Below are positions 25,422 to 38,628 of a stretch of DNA of 64,000 bases, in pieces. A program made the position numbers and the translations under genes. The notes beneath the pieces are model-generated. The model saw only the letters and a list, made by a program, of their open reading frames with translations, was not told the origin of the DNA and made no database searches. Origin of the DNA: Massilia eurypsychrophila (GTDB taxonomy: Bacteria; Pseudomonadota; Gammaproteobacteria; Burkholderiales; Burkholderiaceae_D); assembly GCF_002760655.1 (NCBI RefSeq), contig NZ_PDOC01000002.1, positions 434,001 to 498,000 of the forward strand. The letters are read 5' to 3'. Every line of letters begins with the position of its first letter. The first letter of the stretch is position 1.

Positions 25422-26705
25422 CTACTCCACTGCTTGGCTGGAGAGCATGCGCCGGTAGTGCCTTGACGTCAACCATAATGCAAGGGCAACAAGGACGAAA
25501 CCGAGTTGGCCGAGGGCCAGCCACAGGACCGAATGCGACAGGAACGGCGCGATGACGCCGGCCACCACGGCGCCGAGCAAGGTCATGGCGAACGACTGGC
25601 ACGAGGCGACCGTGCCGCGGATGTGCGGGAACAGGTCGAGCGTGAGCAAGGTGGCCACCGGCGCCACCACCGACATGCCAAAGGTGTAGAAGAACATCGG
25701 CAGCACCGACCACGGCACGCTGGGCGCAAACGCCAGGTGATAGCCGACGTTGCAGATCGCCGCCGCCAGCATGAAGCAGAAGCCAACGCCGATCTGGCGT
25801 CCGAACGAGATGCGCCCGGCGAGCCGGTTGGCCGCCAGCGCGCCCAGGAAGATGCCCGACACCGCGGGCACGAACAGCCACGCGAATTCGTCGGGGCCGA
25901 GGTGCAGGTGCACCGGCAGCATGACCGGCGCGGCGGTAATGAACAGGAACAGGCCGGCGAAATTGCAGGCGACGATGCCGGCCTTCATGTGAAACAGCGG
26001 CGAGCGGAAGATGGCCCCGTAGTTGGTGGCCAGGTAGCCCGGATTGAACGGCTGGCGGTGTTCGCGCGCCAGCGTCTCGGGCAGGTAGCGCCAGCACACG
26101 ACGAACAGCACAACCGTGTACACGAGCAGGAACAGGAAGATGGTGCGCCAGTCGAACAGCTTGACGATCCAGCCGCCCAGCACCGGCGCGATGGCCGGCG
26201 CGATCGAGAAGATCATCGTCACCATCGACAGCAGGCGCGCCGCCGGCGCCCCCGCATACAAGTCGCGGATAATGGCGCGCCCGACCACGGTGCCGACGCC
26301 GGCCGAGACGCCCTGCATGATGCGGAAGATCCACAGGTAGTGCACCGAATGCGAGGCCGCGCAGCCGAAGGTGCCGATGGCGAACACCACCAGCGACACA
26401 AGCACGATGTTACGGCGCCCGAAGGCATCCGACAGCGCACCGTGCCACAGCACCATGCCGGCAAAGGCGAGCATGTAGGCCGTCAGCGTTTGCTGCACTT
26501 CGATCGCGCTGGCGCCCAGGTCGGCCTGGATGTTGGGAAAAGCCGGCAGGTAGGCGTCGATCGAAAAAGGCCCCAGCATCGACAGCGAGGCAAGCAGCGC
26601 CGCCAGCGCCCCGGCGCCGAGCAGCGCGATGCGGTGCACCGGCGGCAGCGGCAGCGGCACCACCGGATCGGGCGGCACGTTTGGCGGCGGCGGCTGCGGG
26701 AACAT
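25422..26705 (-). CDS. MFS transporter, Bcr/CflA-type drug:H+ antiporter
   Basis: A 427-residue protein with twelve predicted membrane helices after a ~28-residue proline-rich N-terminus. Motif A between helices 2 and 3 reads GALSDAFGRRNIVLVSL, and the opening PFSIDAYLPAFPNIQADLGAS is typical of Bcr/CflA efflux pumps, which export drugs such as bicyclomycin or chloramphenicol from the inner membrane. ATG 26705 lies two bases after the stop of the RNA methyltransferase gene, so the two share a transcript. The actual substrate is unknown. Confidence 0.9.
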   Translation of the reverse strand: MFPQPPPPNVPPDPVVPLPLPPVHRIALLGAGALAALLASLSMLGPFSIDAYLPAFPNIQADLGASAIEVQQTLTAYMLAFAGMVLWHGALSDAFGRRNIVLVSLVVFAIGTFGCAASHSVHYLWIFRIMQGVSAGVGTVVGRAIIRDLYAGAPAARLLSMVTMIFSIAPAIAPVLGGWIVKLFDWRTIFLFLLVYTVVLFVVCWRYLPETLAREHRQPFNPGYLATNYGAIFRSPLFHMKAGIVACNFAGLFLFITAAPVMLPVHLHLGPDEFAWLFVPAVSGIFLGALAANRLAGRISFGRQIGVGFCFMLAAAICNVGYHLAFAPSVPWSVLPMFFYTFGMSVVAPVATLLTLDLFPHIRGTVASCQSFAMTLLGAVVAGVIAPFLSHSVLWLALGQLGFVLVALALWLTSRHYRRMLSSQAVE

Positions 26706-26707
26706 CG

Positions 26708-27910
26708 CTATGCCTGTTTCGGCTTGGCTTCTTCGCGGCGGTTGTAGCCGGCGACCATGTCGAAGCGGAACAGGCGGCATTCGAGGGCGCCGTTGAAGAA
26801 CGGCGTCTTGCGCGCTTCTTTCAGGCGCAGCAGCTTGGGCAGCGACAGGTCGGCGGTAAACAGGAACACGGTCCAGCCGGCGAAGCGCTGCTTGAGCGTG
26901 GTGCCGAGCGCGGCGTAGAACGACACGCTCATCTCGTCGGCCGGCATGGTGCTGTCGCCGCGCACGCCGATCCGCTCGCCGTACGGCGGGTTGGTCAGCA
27001 GGATACCGGGCTGCTCGGTCGGCGGTTTGACTTCCTGCGCCTCGATCTGCTTGAGCGGGACGTCGAACATGATGCCGGCGATTTTCAGGTTATGGCGCGT
27101 CATTTCGATCATGTCGCCGGAGATGTCGCTGCCGAAAATGGTGGGTTCCGCCGGCAGCGCGTTCGGCTTGATCGCCGCCTTCATCGCCTGCCACGGGGCG
27201 GCGACGAAGTTGTTGAATTTTTCGAACGCGAAGCTGCGCCGCGCGCCAGGGGGAATCCCCTGCAGCATCTGGGCCGCTTCGATCAGGATGGTACCCGAGC
27301 CGCACATCGGGTCGAACAGCACGGTGCCCGGCTTCCAGCCCGACACGCGCAGCATGCCGGCGGCGAGGTTCTCGCGCAGCGGCGCATCGCCCGTTTCCTC
27401 GCGCCAGCCGCGCTTGAACAGCGCCTCGCCCGAGGTATCGAGATAGATGGTGAAGTTGCGGTTGTCGAGAAAGCCGACGATGCGCACGTCCGGCTCGGCC
27501 GTGTTGACCGACGGGCGCTTGCCGACCAGGTCGCGGAAGCGGTCGCAGACGGCGTCCTTGATCTTGAGGGTGGTGAATTCGAGGCTGCGCAGCGGCGATT
27601 TGATGGCGGTGACGTCGACGCGGATCGTGTGGTCGACGCCGAACCAGTCTTCCCACGGCTGCGCCAGTACCAGGTCGTAGATGTCGTTCTCGTTGGCATA
27701 GCTGGAGTGAGCCATGCGCATCAGCACGCGCGAGGCGATGCGCGAGTGCAGGTTGATCAGGTACGAGTCGAGCAGGTGGCCGGAGCAATGCACGCCGCCG
27801 GGAACCTGGTTGTGCACCTTCATGGTGGTGCTTTGCAGCGCGATTTCGCCGAGTTCTTCGGCCAGCGCCGCTTCCATGCCGCGCGGGCAAGGACAGAAAA
27901 ATGAAGCCAT
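26708..27910 (-). CDS. THUMP-domain class I SAM-dependent rRNA methyltransferase (RlmL N-half/RlmK-L type)
   Basis: A 400-residue protein. The N-terminal ~160 residues are a ferredoxin-like plus THUMP RNA-binding module. The C-terminal Rossmann methyltransferase has motif I FDPMCGSGTILIEAA and motif IV NPPYGERIG, the NPPY signature of N2-guanine or N6-adenine methylation. It corresponds to the 23S rRNA m2G2445 methyltransferase half of E. coli RlmL and lacks the second half (RlmK). ATG 27910 is the natural start. It is followed with a 2-base gap by the efflux pump. Confidence 0.88.
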   Translation of the reverse strand: MASFFCPCPRGMEAALAEELGEIALQSTTMKVHNQVPGGVHCSGHLLDSYLINLHSRIASRVLMRMAHSSYANENDIYDLVLAQPWEDWFGVDHTIRVDVTAIKSPLRSLEFTTLKIKDAVCDRFRDLVGKRPSVNTAEPDVRIVGFLDNRNFTIYLDTSGEALFKRGWREETGDAPLRENLAAGMLRVSGWKPGTVLFDPMCGSGTILIEAAQMLQGIPPGARRSFAFEKFNNFVAAPWQAMKAAIKPNALPAEPTIFGSDISGDMIEMTRHNLKIAGIMFDVPLKQIEAQEVKPPTEQPGILLTNPPYGERIGVRGDSTMPADEMSVSFYAALGTTLKQRFAGWTVFLFTADLSLPKLLRLKEARKTPFFNGALECRLFRFDMVAGYNRREEAKPKQA

Positions 27911-27930
27911 GGGAGTACCCTTTATCCGTT

Positions 27931-27967
27931 AAAAAATGAATGAATGGATGGGCGCCTCCGCCCATCC
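27931..27967 (-). terminator. Terminator after the leuS...isomerase operon
   Basis: GGATGGGCG, a four-base loop and CGCCCATCC (27946-27967) form a 9-bp perfect stem 24 bases after the isomerase stop. On the minus strand it is followed, after about nine bases, by TTTTTT. The T-run is displaced, so efficiency is uncertain. Confidence 0.5.
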
Positions 27968-27991
27968 TGGTTTGCTGCAACTACGGCGCTA

Positions 27992-28597
27992 CTATGCTTT
28001 TGCGAGCGCGCGTTCGACGAAGTCGAGGCGGTCCTGGCCCCAGAAGCTTTCGCCATCGACGACATACCACGGCGCGCCGAATACGCTGGCGGCCATCGCC
28101 TCGTCGGTGTTGCGCTCGTATTGCTCCTGCACGCCGGCCGTCTGCGACGACTTGACCAGCATGCGCCCGTCGAAGCCGCACATGGTGGCGATCTGCGCCA
28201 GCGCGTCCTCGTCGGAGATGTTCTTGTCTTCGGCCCACAGCGCGCGCATGACGGCGCCGGCTACTTGCAGCGCGGCGTCGCCGCCCAGGCTGGTGCGGGC
28301 GGCGATGATCAGCTTGGCCGCCGCATCGGCCGGCACCGGAAAGAAGGCCGGCTGCGGCTTGAGCGGCACCTGCAGCAGCTCGGACCAGCGCGCCAGTTCG
28401 GCCAGGCGGTACGCCTGGCGCTGCGGCGCGCGCTTGGCCAGCGGCAGGCCGCCGGACACGCCGAACACCTTGGCCAGGTCGAATGGCTTGAGCTCGACGT
28501 GGGCGCCGGCCGCCTTGGCCATGTCGACGAAGCGCTGGTGGCCGAGGTAGGTCCAGGGAGAGTTCGGGGCCAGGTAATACTGGATGGTCTTGCTCAT
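27992..28597 (-). CDS. 2-hydroxychromene-2-carboxylate isomerase family protein (DsbA-fold)
   Basis: A 201-residue member of the DsbA-like/GST-kappa isomerase family. It opens with IQYYLAPNSPWTYLGHQRF, where the family's conserved serine replaces the CxxC cysteines, and ends with the typical FGAPWYVVDGESFWGQDRLDFVE. Family members isomerise 2-hydroxychromene-2-carboxylate using glutathione in naphthalene breakdown, but many housekeeping copies have no known aromatic role. ATG 28597 is 10 bases downstream of the hemJ stop, so it is the last gene of the leuS-lptE-holA-proA-hemJ run. Confidence 0.88.
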   Translation of the reverse strand: MSKTIQYYLAPNSPWTYLGHQRFVDMAKAAGAHVELKPFDLAKVFGVSGGLPLAKRAPQRQAYRLAELARWSELLQVPLKPQPAFFPVPADAAAKLIIAARTSLGGDAALQVAGAVMRALWAEDKNISDEDALAQIATMCGFDGRMLVKSSQTAGVQEQYERNTDEAMAASVFGAPWYVVDGESFWGQDRLDFVERALAKA

Positions 28598-28607
28598 CGA
28601 AGCTCCG

Positions 28608-29018
28608 TCAGAAAGGTTTGACGACGACGAGGATCGTGATCGCCACCAGCAGCAGTACCGGCACCTCGTTGAACCAGCGGTACCAGGTGTGCGCACGGCG
28701 GTTGGCGCCGTTTTCGAACTTCCGAAGCAGCGAGCCGCATGCATGATGATAGCCGATCGCCAGCATCACCAGCGCCAGCTTGGCATGCAGCCAGCCGCCC
28801 TTGAAGCCGTAGCCGAGCCACAGCCAGACGCCCAGCACGACGGCCGGAATCATCAGCATCGAAGTGAAGCGGTACAGCTTGCGCGCCATCAGCAGCAGGC
28901 GCGCGGTGGCGACCGTTTCGGTCTCCTGCGCGAGGTTGACGAAGATGCGCGGCAGGTAGAACAGGCCGGCAAACCACGAGGCGACGAAGACGATGTGAAA
29001 CGCTTTAATCCAGAGCAT
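28608..29018 (-). CDS. hemJ: HemJ-type protoporphyrinogen IX oxidase (CopD-related membrane protein)
   Basis: A 136-residue membrane protein with four hydrophobic helices and the family start MLWIKAFHIVFVASWFAGLF, YLPRIFVN, and the conserved His in GGWLHAKLALV. HemJ oxidises protoporphyrinogen IX in haem synthesis in bacteria lacking HemG/HemY. Length is normal for the family. It follows proA by 15 bases and precedes the isomerase gene by 10, so it is part of the same transcript. Confidence 0.88.
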   Translation of the reverse strand: MLWIKAFHIVFVASWFAGLFYLPRIFVNLAQETETVATARLLLMARKLYRFTSMLMIPAVVLGVWLWLGYGFKGGWLHAKLALVMLAIGYHHACGSLLRKFENGANRRAHTWYRWFNEVPVLLLVAITILVVVKPF

Positions 29019-29033
29019 AGGGTTCCAGGTTGA

Positions 29034-30305
29034 TTAACTACGTACTTCGCCGTGGCCGAAGACGATGTACTTGAGCGACGTGAGGCCTTCGAGGCCGACC
29101 GGGCCGCGCGCGTGCAGCTTGTCGTTGGAGATGCCGATCTCGGCGCCGAGGCCGTATTCGAAGCCGTCGGCAAAGCGCGTCGACGCGTTCACCATCACCG
29201 ACGCCGAATCGACTTCGCGCAGGAAGCGCAGCGCGTCGCTGTAGTCCTCGGTGATGATCGCGTCGGTGTGGTGCGACGACCAGGTGTTGATATGCTCGAT
29301 CGCCTCGTCGATGCCGGCCATCACCTTCACCGCCAGGATCGGCGCCAGGTATTCGGCGCTCCAGTCCTCCTCAAGCGCGGCGGCCAGGTGCGGATAGTCG
29401 GCCGCGGCCAGGATCGCGAACGCTTCCGGGTCGGCGCGCAGCTCGACCTGTTTTTCCAGGTACAGCGCGGCCAGCCGCGGCAGCACGGCGGCGGCGATGG
29501 CGCGGTCGACCAGCAAGGTCTCCATCGTGTTGCAGGTGCCGTAGCGGTGGCACTTGGCGTTGAACGCGATCGGCAGCGCCTTGGCGATATCGGCCTTGGC
29601 GTCGATGTAGACGTGGCAGATGCCGTCGAGGTGCTTGATCATCGGCACCGTGCTTTCCTTCATCAGGCGCGCGATCAGGCCCTTGCCGCCGCGCGGCACG
29701 ATGACGTCGACATACTGCGGCATGGTGATCATTGCGCCGACCGCGGCGCGGTCGATGGTGTCGACGATCTGCACGCCATGGGCCGGCAGGCCGGCGCCGG
29801 CCAGGCCCTCGGCGACGATGGCCGCCAGCGCGCGGTTGCAGTTGATCGCTTCGGAGCCGCCGCGCAGGATGGTGGCGTTGCCGCTCTTGATGCACAGGCC
29901 GGCGGCATCGACGGTCACGTTCGGGCGCGCTTCGTAGATGATGCCGATGACGCCGAGCGGCACGCGCATCTGGCCGACCTGGATGCCGCTGGGGCGGAAT
30001 TTCATGTTGGAAATTTCGCCGATCGGATCGGGCAGCGCGACCATCTGGCGCAGGCCTTCGACCATGGTGGCGATGGCCGCTTCGGACAGCTCGAGGCGAT
30101 CGACCATGGCCGGCGCCAGGCCGGCGACGCGCGCGGCTTTCAGGTCGAGCTGGTTGGCCGCGCGCAGCAGCGCGCTGTCGCGATTGACCGCATCGGCGAT
30201 CAACAGCAGCGCGCGGTTGCGGGTGGCGCTGTCGGCGCGCGCCATCGCGCGCGATGCGGCGCGAGCCTGGCGGCCTACCTGTTCCATGTATTCGGGGATG
30301 TTCAT
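29034..30305 (-). CDS. proA: Glutamate-5-semialdehyde dehydrogenase (gamma-glutamyl phosphate reductase)
   Basis: A 423-residue NADPH-dependent enzyme of proline synthesis, cytoplasmic. The aldehyde-dehydrogenase-type catalytic cysteine is in [14 protein letters not shown]. Also seen are [26 protein letters not shown] and the C-terminal [23 protein letters not shown], all typical of ProA. Length is standard. Immediately downstream of holA (27-base gap), the order leuS-lptE-holA-proA being conserved in betaproteobacteria. Confidence 0.97.
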   Translation of the reverse strand: MNIPEYMEQVGRQARAASRAMARADSATRNRALLLIADAVNRDSALLRAANQLDLKAARVAGLAPAMVDRLELSEAAIATMVEGLRQMVALPDPIGEISNMKFRPSGIQVGQMRVPLGVIGIIYEARPNVTVDAAGLCIKSGNATILRGGSEAINCNRALAAIVAEGLAGAGLPAHGVQIVDTIDRAAVGAMITMPQYVDVIVPRGGKGLIARLMKESTVPMIKHLDGICHVYIDAKADIAKALPIAFNAKCHRYGTCNTMETLLVDRAIAAAVLPRLAALYLEKQVELRADPEAFAILAAADYPHLAAALEEDWSAEYLAPILAVKVMAGIDEAIEHINTWSSHHTDAIITEDYSDALRFLREVDSASVMVNASTRFADGFEYGLGAEIGISNDKLHARGPVGLEGLTSLKYIVFGHGEVRS

Positions 30306-30332
30306 CGTTGTGCTCTTAAAGTAAATTCTGGC

Positions 30333-31346
30333 CTAGCGCGCCACCTTCAGCGCCAGCTGCAGCATCGCGTCCCACGCGTCGCCGGCAAATGCCTTGGCGC
30401 GCAAGCCCTTGATCATCTTGTCGACCTGCGCGGCGTCCTGCAGCGCCTGTTCCAGCACGGCCAGCGACAGACGCCGCAGCGCCGGCTCCATCATGCGCTC
30501 CTTCGGGCCCCAGATGCGCAATTCCTTGAGCAGCACGCCGAGCGGGCGGCCCTGCGCCATCGCCGCCTTCAGCTTGAGCAGCGTGCGAATTTCGTCGGCC
30601 ACCGCCCACAGCACCAGCGGCAGCGCCTCGCCCTCGCCCTTCAAGCCCTCGAGCATGCGCACCAGGCGCGCCGCGTCGCCCGCCAGCATCGCCTCGGACA
30701 GCTTGAACACGTCGTAGCGGGCGACGTTGAGAACGGCGTCGTGGACCTGCTCGAACGTCAGCTTGCCGGGCTCGTGCAACAGGCCCAGTTTCTGGATCTC
30801 CTGGTGCGCCGCCAGCAGATTGCCTTCGACCCGGTCGGCGATGAAGTCGAGGCCCTGGCGGTCGACGCTCTGGCCCTGGCCGGCCAGGCGGGTGCCGATC
30901 CAGCCCGGCAGCGCGGCGCGCTCGACGATCGGGATCTCGATGTACACCGCGGCCTGCTGCAAGGCGCCGACCCAGGCCGCCTTGGCGGTCTGCCAGTCCA
31001 GCTTGGGCAAGGTGATCAGGGTCAGGTTGTCGGGACTGAGGCTCTTGGCGTAGCTTTGCAGCGCGGCGCCGCCATCCTTGCCGGGCTTGCCGGTGGGGAT
31101 GCGCAGCTCGATCAGCTTCTTGTCGCCGAACAGCGACATCTCGTTGTTGGCGGCAAGCAGTTCGCCCCACTTGAAGGTGCGCTCGACGGTGAGCACATCG
31201 CGTTCCGAATAGCCGTTGGCGCGCGCGGCGCGGCGGATCTTGTCGGCCGCTTCCAGCGCCAGCAGGTGCTCGTCGCTGCTGATCACGTACAGCGGCGCGA
31301 TCGCCCTGGCGAGGTGTGCTTCGAGTCCGTCAACGCGCAGCTGCAT
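30333..31346 (-). CDS. holA: DNA polymerase III subunit delta (clamp-loader wrench)
   Basis: A 337-residue protein of normal HolA length. The start MQLRVDGLEAHLARAIAPLYVISSDEHLLALEAAD matches the family, as does RRAARANGYSERDVL. It opens the beta sliding clamp within the clamp-loader complex. ATG 31346 is preferred over a TTG two codons upstream because AAGGA sits seven bases before it. It follows lptE by nine bases. Confidence 0.95.
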   Translation of the reverse strand: MQLRVDGLEAHLARAIAPLYVISSDEHLLALEAADKIRRAARANGYSERDVLTVERTFKWGELLAANNEMSLFGDKKLIELRIPTGKPGKDGGAALQSYAKSLSPDNLTLITLPKLDWQTAKAAWVGALQQAAVYIEIPIVERAALPGWIGTRLAGQGQSVDRQGLDFIADRVEGNLLAAHQEIQKLGLLHEPGKLTFEQVHDAVLNVARYDVFKLSEAMLAGDAARLVRMLEGLKGEGEALPLVLWAVADEIRTLLKLKAAMAQGRPLGVLLKELRIWGPKERMMEPALRRLSLAVLEQALQDAAQVDKMIKGLRAKAFAGDAWDAMLQLALKVAR

Positions 31347-31355
31347 CGGCAATCC

Positions 31356-31871
31356 TTACGCGCGCTTGATGGCCGCGAGGCGGCGCAGGATCTGCTGCAC
31401 CAGGTCGGTCTGCATGTCGCGGTACAGCAGCGCTTCTTCCGATTCCTTGGCCAGCACCTGCGATTCGTTAAAGGCGATGCTGCGCTTGAGGGTGATCTCG
31501 GTCGGGCCGAGCAGCTCGGCGTCCTTGGTGTCGCGCACGCGAAACACCAGCGTGTAGGTCAGCAGGTATTCGCGCACGCGGCCCTGGCTGTTGAGCGACA
31601 GGATCGATTTGCCGCGCGTCTCGGACAGCACGTCGAGCTTCGCTTCGGCCTTGGCGGCATCATCGACGACGATGACGGCGTCGCCGCCGCGCAGGTTGCG
31701 GCGCAGCTCGATGCCGAGCGGCGAGGTTTCGGCGAAGCCGAGGTAGATGCTGTTGAACGGCATCTGGTACTGGCCGTTGGAGCCGCGCAGCTGGAAGCCG
31801 CAGCTTGATAACGCCACCGCCAGCAGCAGCACGGCGCCGGCGCGCAGGGAGATCGATCGCAGGGCATTCAT
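31356..31871 (-). CDS. lptE: LPS-assembly lipoprotein LptE
   Basis: A 171-residue outer-membrane lipoprotein. The lipobox LSSC lies at the end of a hydrophobic signal, followed by the conserved CGFQLRG. LptE plugs the LptD barrel and delivers LPS to the cell surface; lptD is also in this window (47392-49629). It is three bases downstream of the leuS stop, in its usual place between leuS and holA. Confidence 0.95.
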   Translation of the reverse strand: MNALRSISLRAGAVLLLAVALSSCGFQLRGSNGQYQMPFNSIYLGFAETSPLGIELRRNLRGGDAVIVVDDAAKAEAKLDVLSETRGKSILSLNSQGRVREYLLTYTLVFRVRDTKDAELLGPTEITLKRSIAFNESQVLAKESEEALLYRDMQTDLVQQILRRLAAIKRA

Positions 31872-31874
31872 CGC

Positions 31875-34553
<2,679 letters not shown>

Positions 34554-34655
34554 TTATACTGGTTCATGTTATTTCCGGGCGGCGCCGGGGTGGCGGGAGG
34601 GGCAAAACTGCCGCCCGGCAGGTGAACGATATCGTCGTTATTTGGTCCAACATGC

Positions 34656-35039
34656 ATGAACAGCCAATTTAACGCCATCGATCATTCGCAGCAGCTTCAA
34701 GCTGTCGGGGTTACACAAACCCAGGCTGAAATGCATGCCAAATTGCTGTCGCAAGCATTGACCAATTGTGCTGCATCGCGTGCCGATCTGAATCAACTCG
34801 GCGAGACTCTCACTGCGCGGATGTCTGCTTTCGAAGAGCGGGTCACTGCCAGGCTGAATACTTTCGAAGCAAGGATGGATGCCTCCGCGACAAGGATGAC
34901 AGCGCGCGTGGACGCGTTGGAAGCTCATATGGTGATGGAGCTAACAGAGGTGCGCGGTGAGCAGAAACTGCTGCGGTGGATGTGTGCAACAAATACGGCA
35001 ATGCTCATTGCCGTCATTGTCAAGGTCTACTTCCCGTAG
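34656..35039 (+). CDS. Small coiled-coil protein with C-terminal membrane anchor (DUF1640/CCDC90-like)
   Basis: A 127-residue protein in an otherwise minus-strand block. Residues ~40-100 are a long heptad-rich coiled coil (ARMSAFEERVTARLNTFEARMD...) and residues ~108-126 a hydrophobic helix (NTAMLIAVIVKVYF), so it is tail-anchored. The layout matches the DUF1640/CCDC90 type, whose function in bacteria is not established. Base composition is visibly less GC-rich than the flanking genes, consistent with recent arrival. It converges on the barstar-like gene with a one-base gap. Confidence 0.65.
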   Translation: MNSQFNAIDHSQQLQAVGVTQTQAEMHAKLLSQALTNCAASRADLNQLGETLTARMSAFEERVTARLNTFEARMDASATRMTARVDALEAHMVMELTEVRGEQKLLRWMCATNTAMLIAVIVKVYFP

Positions 35040-35040
35040 G

Positions 35041-35367
35041 TCAGCGCAGCACCAACGCCAGCGCAGGCTTTTCGCCATAGTCGTCATAACGCTCGTTGAT
35101 GCCAGCGACGCAAAAGGTCAACTCCTCAAGCAGGTCGGGCGCCTTCTCGCGCATGGCCGCGGCGTCCTTGATGACGATTTCCAGCACCTCGTTCGGCTTC
35201 AGGCGGAACTTGCTCATGCCGTCGGCGTCGCGCAGGTAGCTCATGCAATCGACCCAGGCGTCCATCGTATTGCTATAGGAATCGGGAAAGCCGAACGCCT
35301 GCTTGCATTCGGCGTGAAACGCGGCGGCGCCGTCGATTGCGGCGCCGTTCAGTTCTGCAGTAGCCAT
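35041..35367 (-). CDS. Barstar-like ribonuclease inhibitor family protein, no partner RNase seen
   Basis: A 108-residue protein. Its first half aligns with barstar: start AELNGAAID, helix FHAECKQAFGFPDSYSNTMDAWVDCM, which keeps the two aspartates of the barnase-binding helix (NLDALWDC in barstar). A strong AAGGAG precedes ATG 35367. No barnase-like ribonuclease gene is adjacent. Upstream is dapB, 10 bases away, so it may be carried on the bamE/dapB transcript or have its own promoter. It could inhibit a chromosomal or incoming RNase toxin, or have been recruited to another role. Confidence 0.78.
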   Translation of the reverse strand: MATAELNGAAIDGAAAFHAECKQAFGFPDSYSNTMDAWVDCMSYLRDADGMSKFRLKPNEVLEIVIKDAAAMREKAPDLLEELTFCVAGINERYDDYGEKPALALVLR

Positions 35368-35377
35368 TGTTTTCTCC

Positions 35378-36803
<1,426 letters not shown>

Positions 36804-36875
36804 AAGTGACCTCAAAACGTTTGAGCGCTAGCTCGGAGGGTAGGAAGGGCCTGTTACCAGAACCCCTCCCCCCTA

Positions 36876-36909
36876 AGAACCGTGCTTGCGACTTTCGCCG
36901 CACACGGCT
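36876..36909 (-). ncRNA. Group II intron domain V (catalytic hairpin)
   Basis: A 34-nt hairpin with the AGC catalytic triad in GAGCCGUG at its base, a GAAA tetraloop and the closing CACGGUUC arm. This is the most conserved part of group II introns. It lies 18 bases beyond the maturase stop, as expected. Confidence 0.85.
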
Positions 36910-36927
36910 CAAGCACAACAAAAGTTC

Positions 36928-38628
36928 CTATACAGGAACCGGCTTAACAACTTGCAAATTTTGGCCATGCACTCGCGCATGGCAATTCGGGTGCAATAAT
37001 ACGCGATTTCCAAGGGCATCGGAGCCTCCCGCCACACGATACTCGATGTGGTGGTCATGCCATCCGGTCTCCATGTCCATCTCATATCCACACAATGCGC
37101 ACAAGCCGCGTTGATCGCCGTACAGCCTGGCCCACTCCTTCCGGTAACGCATGTGCTTCAACATGCGCTCCTGACGTAGGGTTTCGCCGTACGCTTCCCA
37201 TTGCGGATCGTAGGGGTTGAATCCCCCTTTGATCTTCTTGTGTCGCTCGATGGACGTACCCGCAAGCGAGTACAGCTCCATTACACCTTTGTTGCCATCC
37301 TTTGGTACGAAGTCCACCGCAAACACCCAATTCCGGTTACCAACTGACCGCCAATATTTCCGACGAATCCATTTGGCACTTTTCTTCGGATGCCTGCGCT
37401 TGGCCCACCGCATGAGGCGCCAGAACAGCAGCGACTCCATGCGCGAGAACGCTTGCTTGGCTACTACGGGGCTGTGATACTGCGCCCAGCCTCGTAGCAT
37501 CGGGTTCAGCAGTCGGATCAAGTCCTCCTGTCTAACCATCATATGTTCGCCAATGATTTTCCTAAGCTTTTCATAGAACGTTTTTACGTTTTTCTTACTC
37601 GGCTTAATGAGCAGTTTTCCCTTGTACTTACGAAAATTCCACCCGAGAAAATCGAAGCCTTGGTCGATGTGAACGATCTTGGTCTTGGCTGTGGACAGCC
37701 GCAGTCCCCGCTTTGCAAGGAATGCTTCAATCCATGGCCGGATTTCTGTTTCCAGCAGCTCTTTTGAAGCGCCGGTCACCACAAAATCATCCGCATATCG
37801 TACGACCCCAACTTTCAGCTTCTCGATTTTTGACTTGCCGAACCTCGCACCGAGATGCTTGGTCAGCTCCGCTTCCAATCCGTTTAGCGTCCAATTTGCC
37901 AATGCAGGGCTGATGATGCCGCCCTGTGGCGTTCCCGCTGTGGTTTTCAGCAACTGCGCCCGGTCGACTACCCCGGATTTCAGCCACTTCCGAAGGATCG
38001 TCTTGTCCATACGGACGTGCTCGATCAGCCAGTCATGGTTGATGTTGTCGAAGAATCCCTCAATGTCCGCATCCAACACCCATTGTGCCGAAACCTTTCG
38101 GCATGTCTGGAGAAAGATTTGGGACATAGCGTCCGCCGTTGAGCGATTTTTCCGAAACCCGTAGGAGTTCCGGTCGCTCACCGTTTCCAGTACCGGATCG
38201 AGTGCCAGCAGATGCAGCGCTTGCATGGCTCGATCCTTCATGGTCGGAATACCCAGAGGGCGTTCTTTTCCATTGGCCTTGGGAATATAGACCCTCCGTA
38301 GTGGCAGGGGCCGATACCGACGTTTCACCAACTGCGCAATCGCCGCAAACTTCCGTAGCGGCGTGTTCCATAATTGCTGGTCCACACCGGCGGTACGCTT
38401 GCCTTGATTTTCAGTCACTCGTTTAACTGCCAGCGCTTTCGCGCTGAACGAGCGGGTCAGCCATCGTTGCAGGGATTTCACCCTGCGCCAATCGCCTTCC
38501 AGTGTTGCCTTCGTTAGACGAATCTGCATGACTCTCACGTTCTTCTGGACACGCCGCCAGTTGATGGCAGCCCATTCTGTGGGAACGTGCGAGGACGCAG
38601 AATCGAAGTTGCTTTCGATTACTTTCAT
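36928..38628 (-). CDS. ltrA: Group II intron reverse transcriptase/maturase with HNH endonuclease
   Basis: A 566-residue protein. The RT domain has SYGFRKNRSTADAM, the D-containing block VLDADIEGFFDNINHDWL, TPQGGIISPALAN and the catalytic YADD at 278-281. Domain X (maturase) follows (LRGWAQYHSPVVAKQAFSRM). The C-terminal HNH endonuclease (~505-560) has paired CxxC motifs (CALC and an HPNCH arm) with HHIEYRVAGGSD. All catalytic residues appear intact, so the element could still be mobile. ATG 38628 is used (GAGG upstream); a longer frame begins at 38670. It splices the intron RNA and primes reverse transcription at the insertion target. Confidence 0.95.
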   Translation of the reverse strand: MKVIESNFDSASSHVPTEWAAINWRRVQKNVRVMQIRLTKATLEGDWRRVKSLQRWLTRSFSAKALAVKRVTENQGKRTAGVDQQLWNTPLRKFAAIAQLVKRRYRPLPLRRVYIPKANGKERPLGIPTMKDRAMQALHLLALDPVLETVSDRNSYGFRKNRSTADAMSQIFLQTCRKVSAQWVLDADIEGFFDNINHDWLIEHVRMDKTILRKWLKSGVVDRAQLLKTTAGTPQGGIISPALANWTLNGLEAELTKHLGARFGKSKIEKLKVGVVRYADDFVVTGASKELLETEIRPWIEAFLAKRGLRLSTAKTKIVHIDQGFDFLGWNFRKYKGKLLIKPSKKNVKTFYEKLRKIIGEHMMVRQEDLIRLLNPMLRGWAQYHSPVVAKQAFSRMESLLFWRLMRWAKRRHPKKSAKWIRRKYWRSVGNRNWVFAVDFVPKDGNKGVMELYSLAGTSIERHKKIKGGFNPYDPQWEAYGETLRQERMLKHMRYRKEWARLYGDQRGLCALCGYEMDMETGWHDHHIEYRVAGGSDALGNRVLLHPNCHARVHGQNLQVVKPVPV

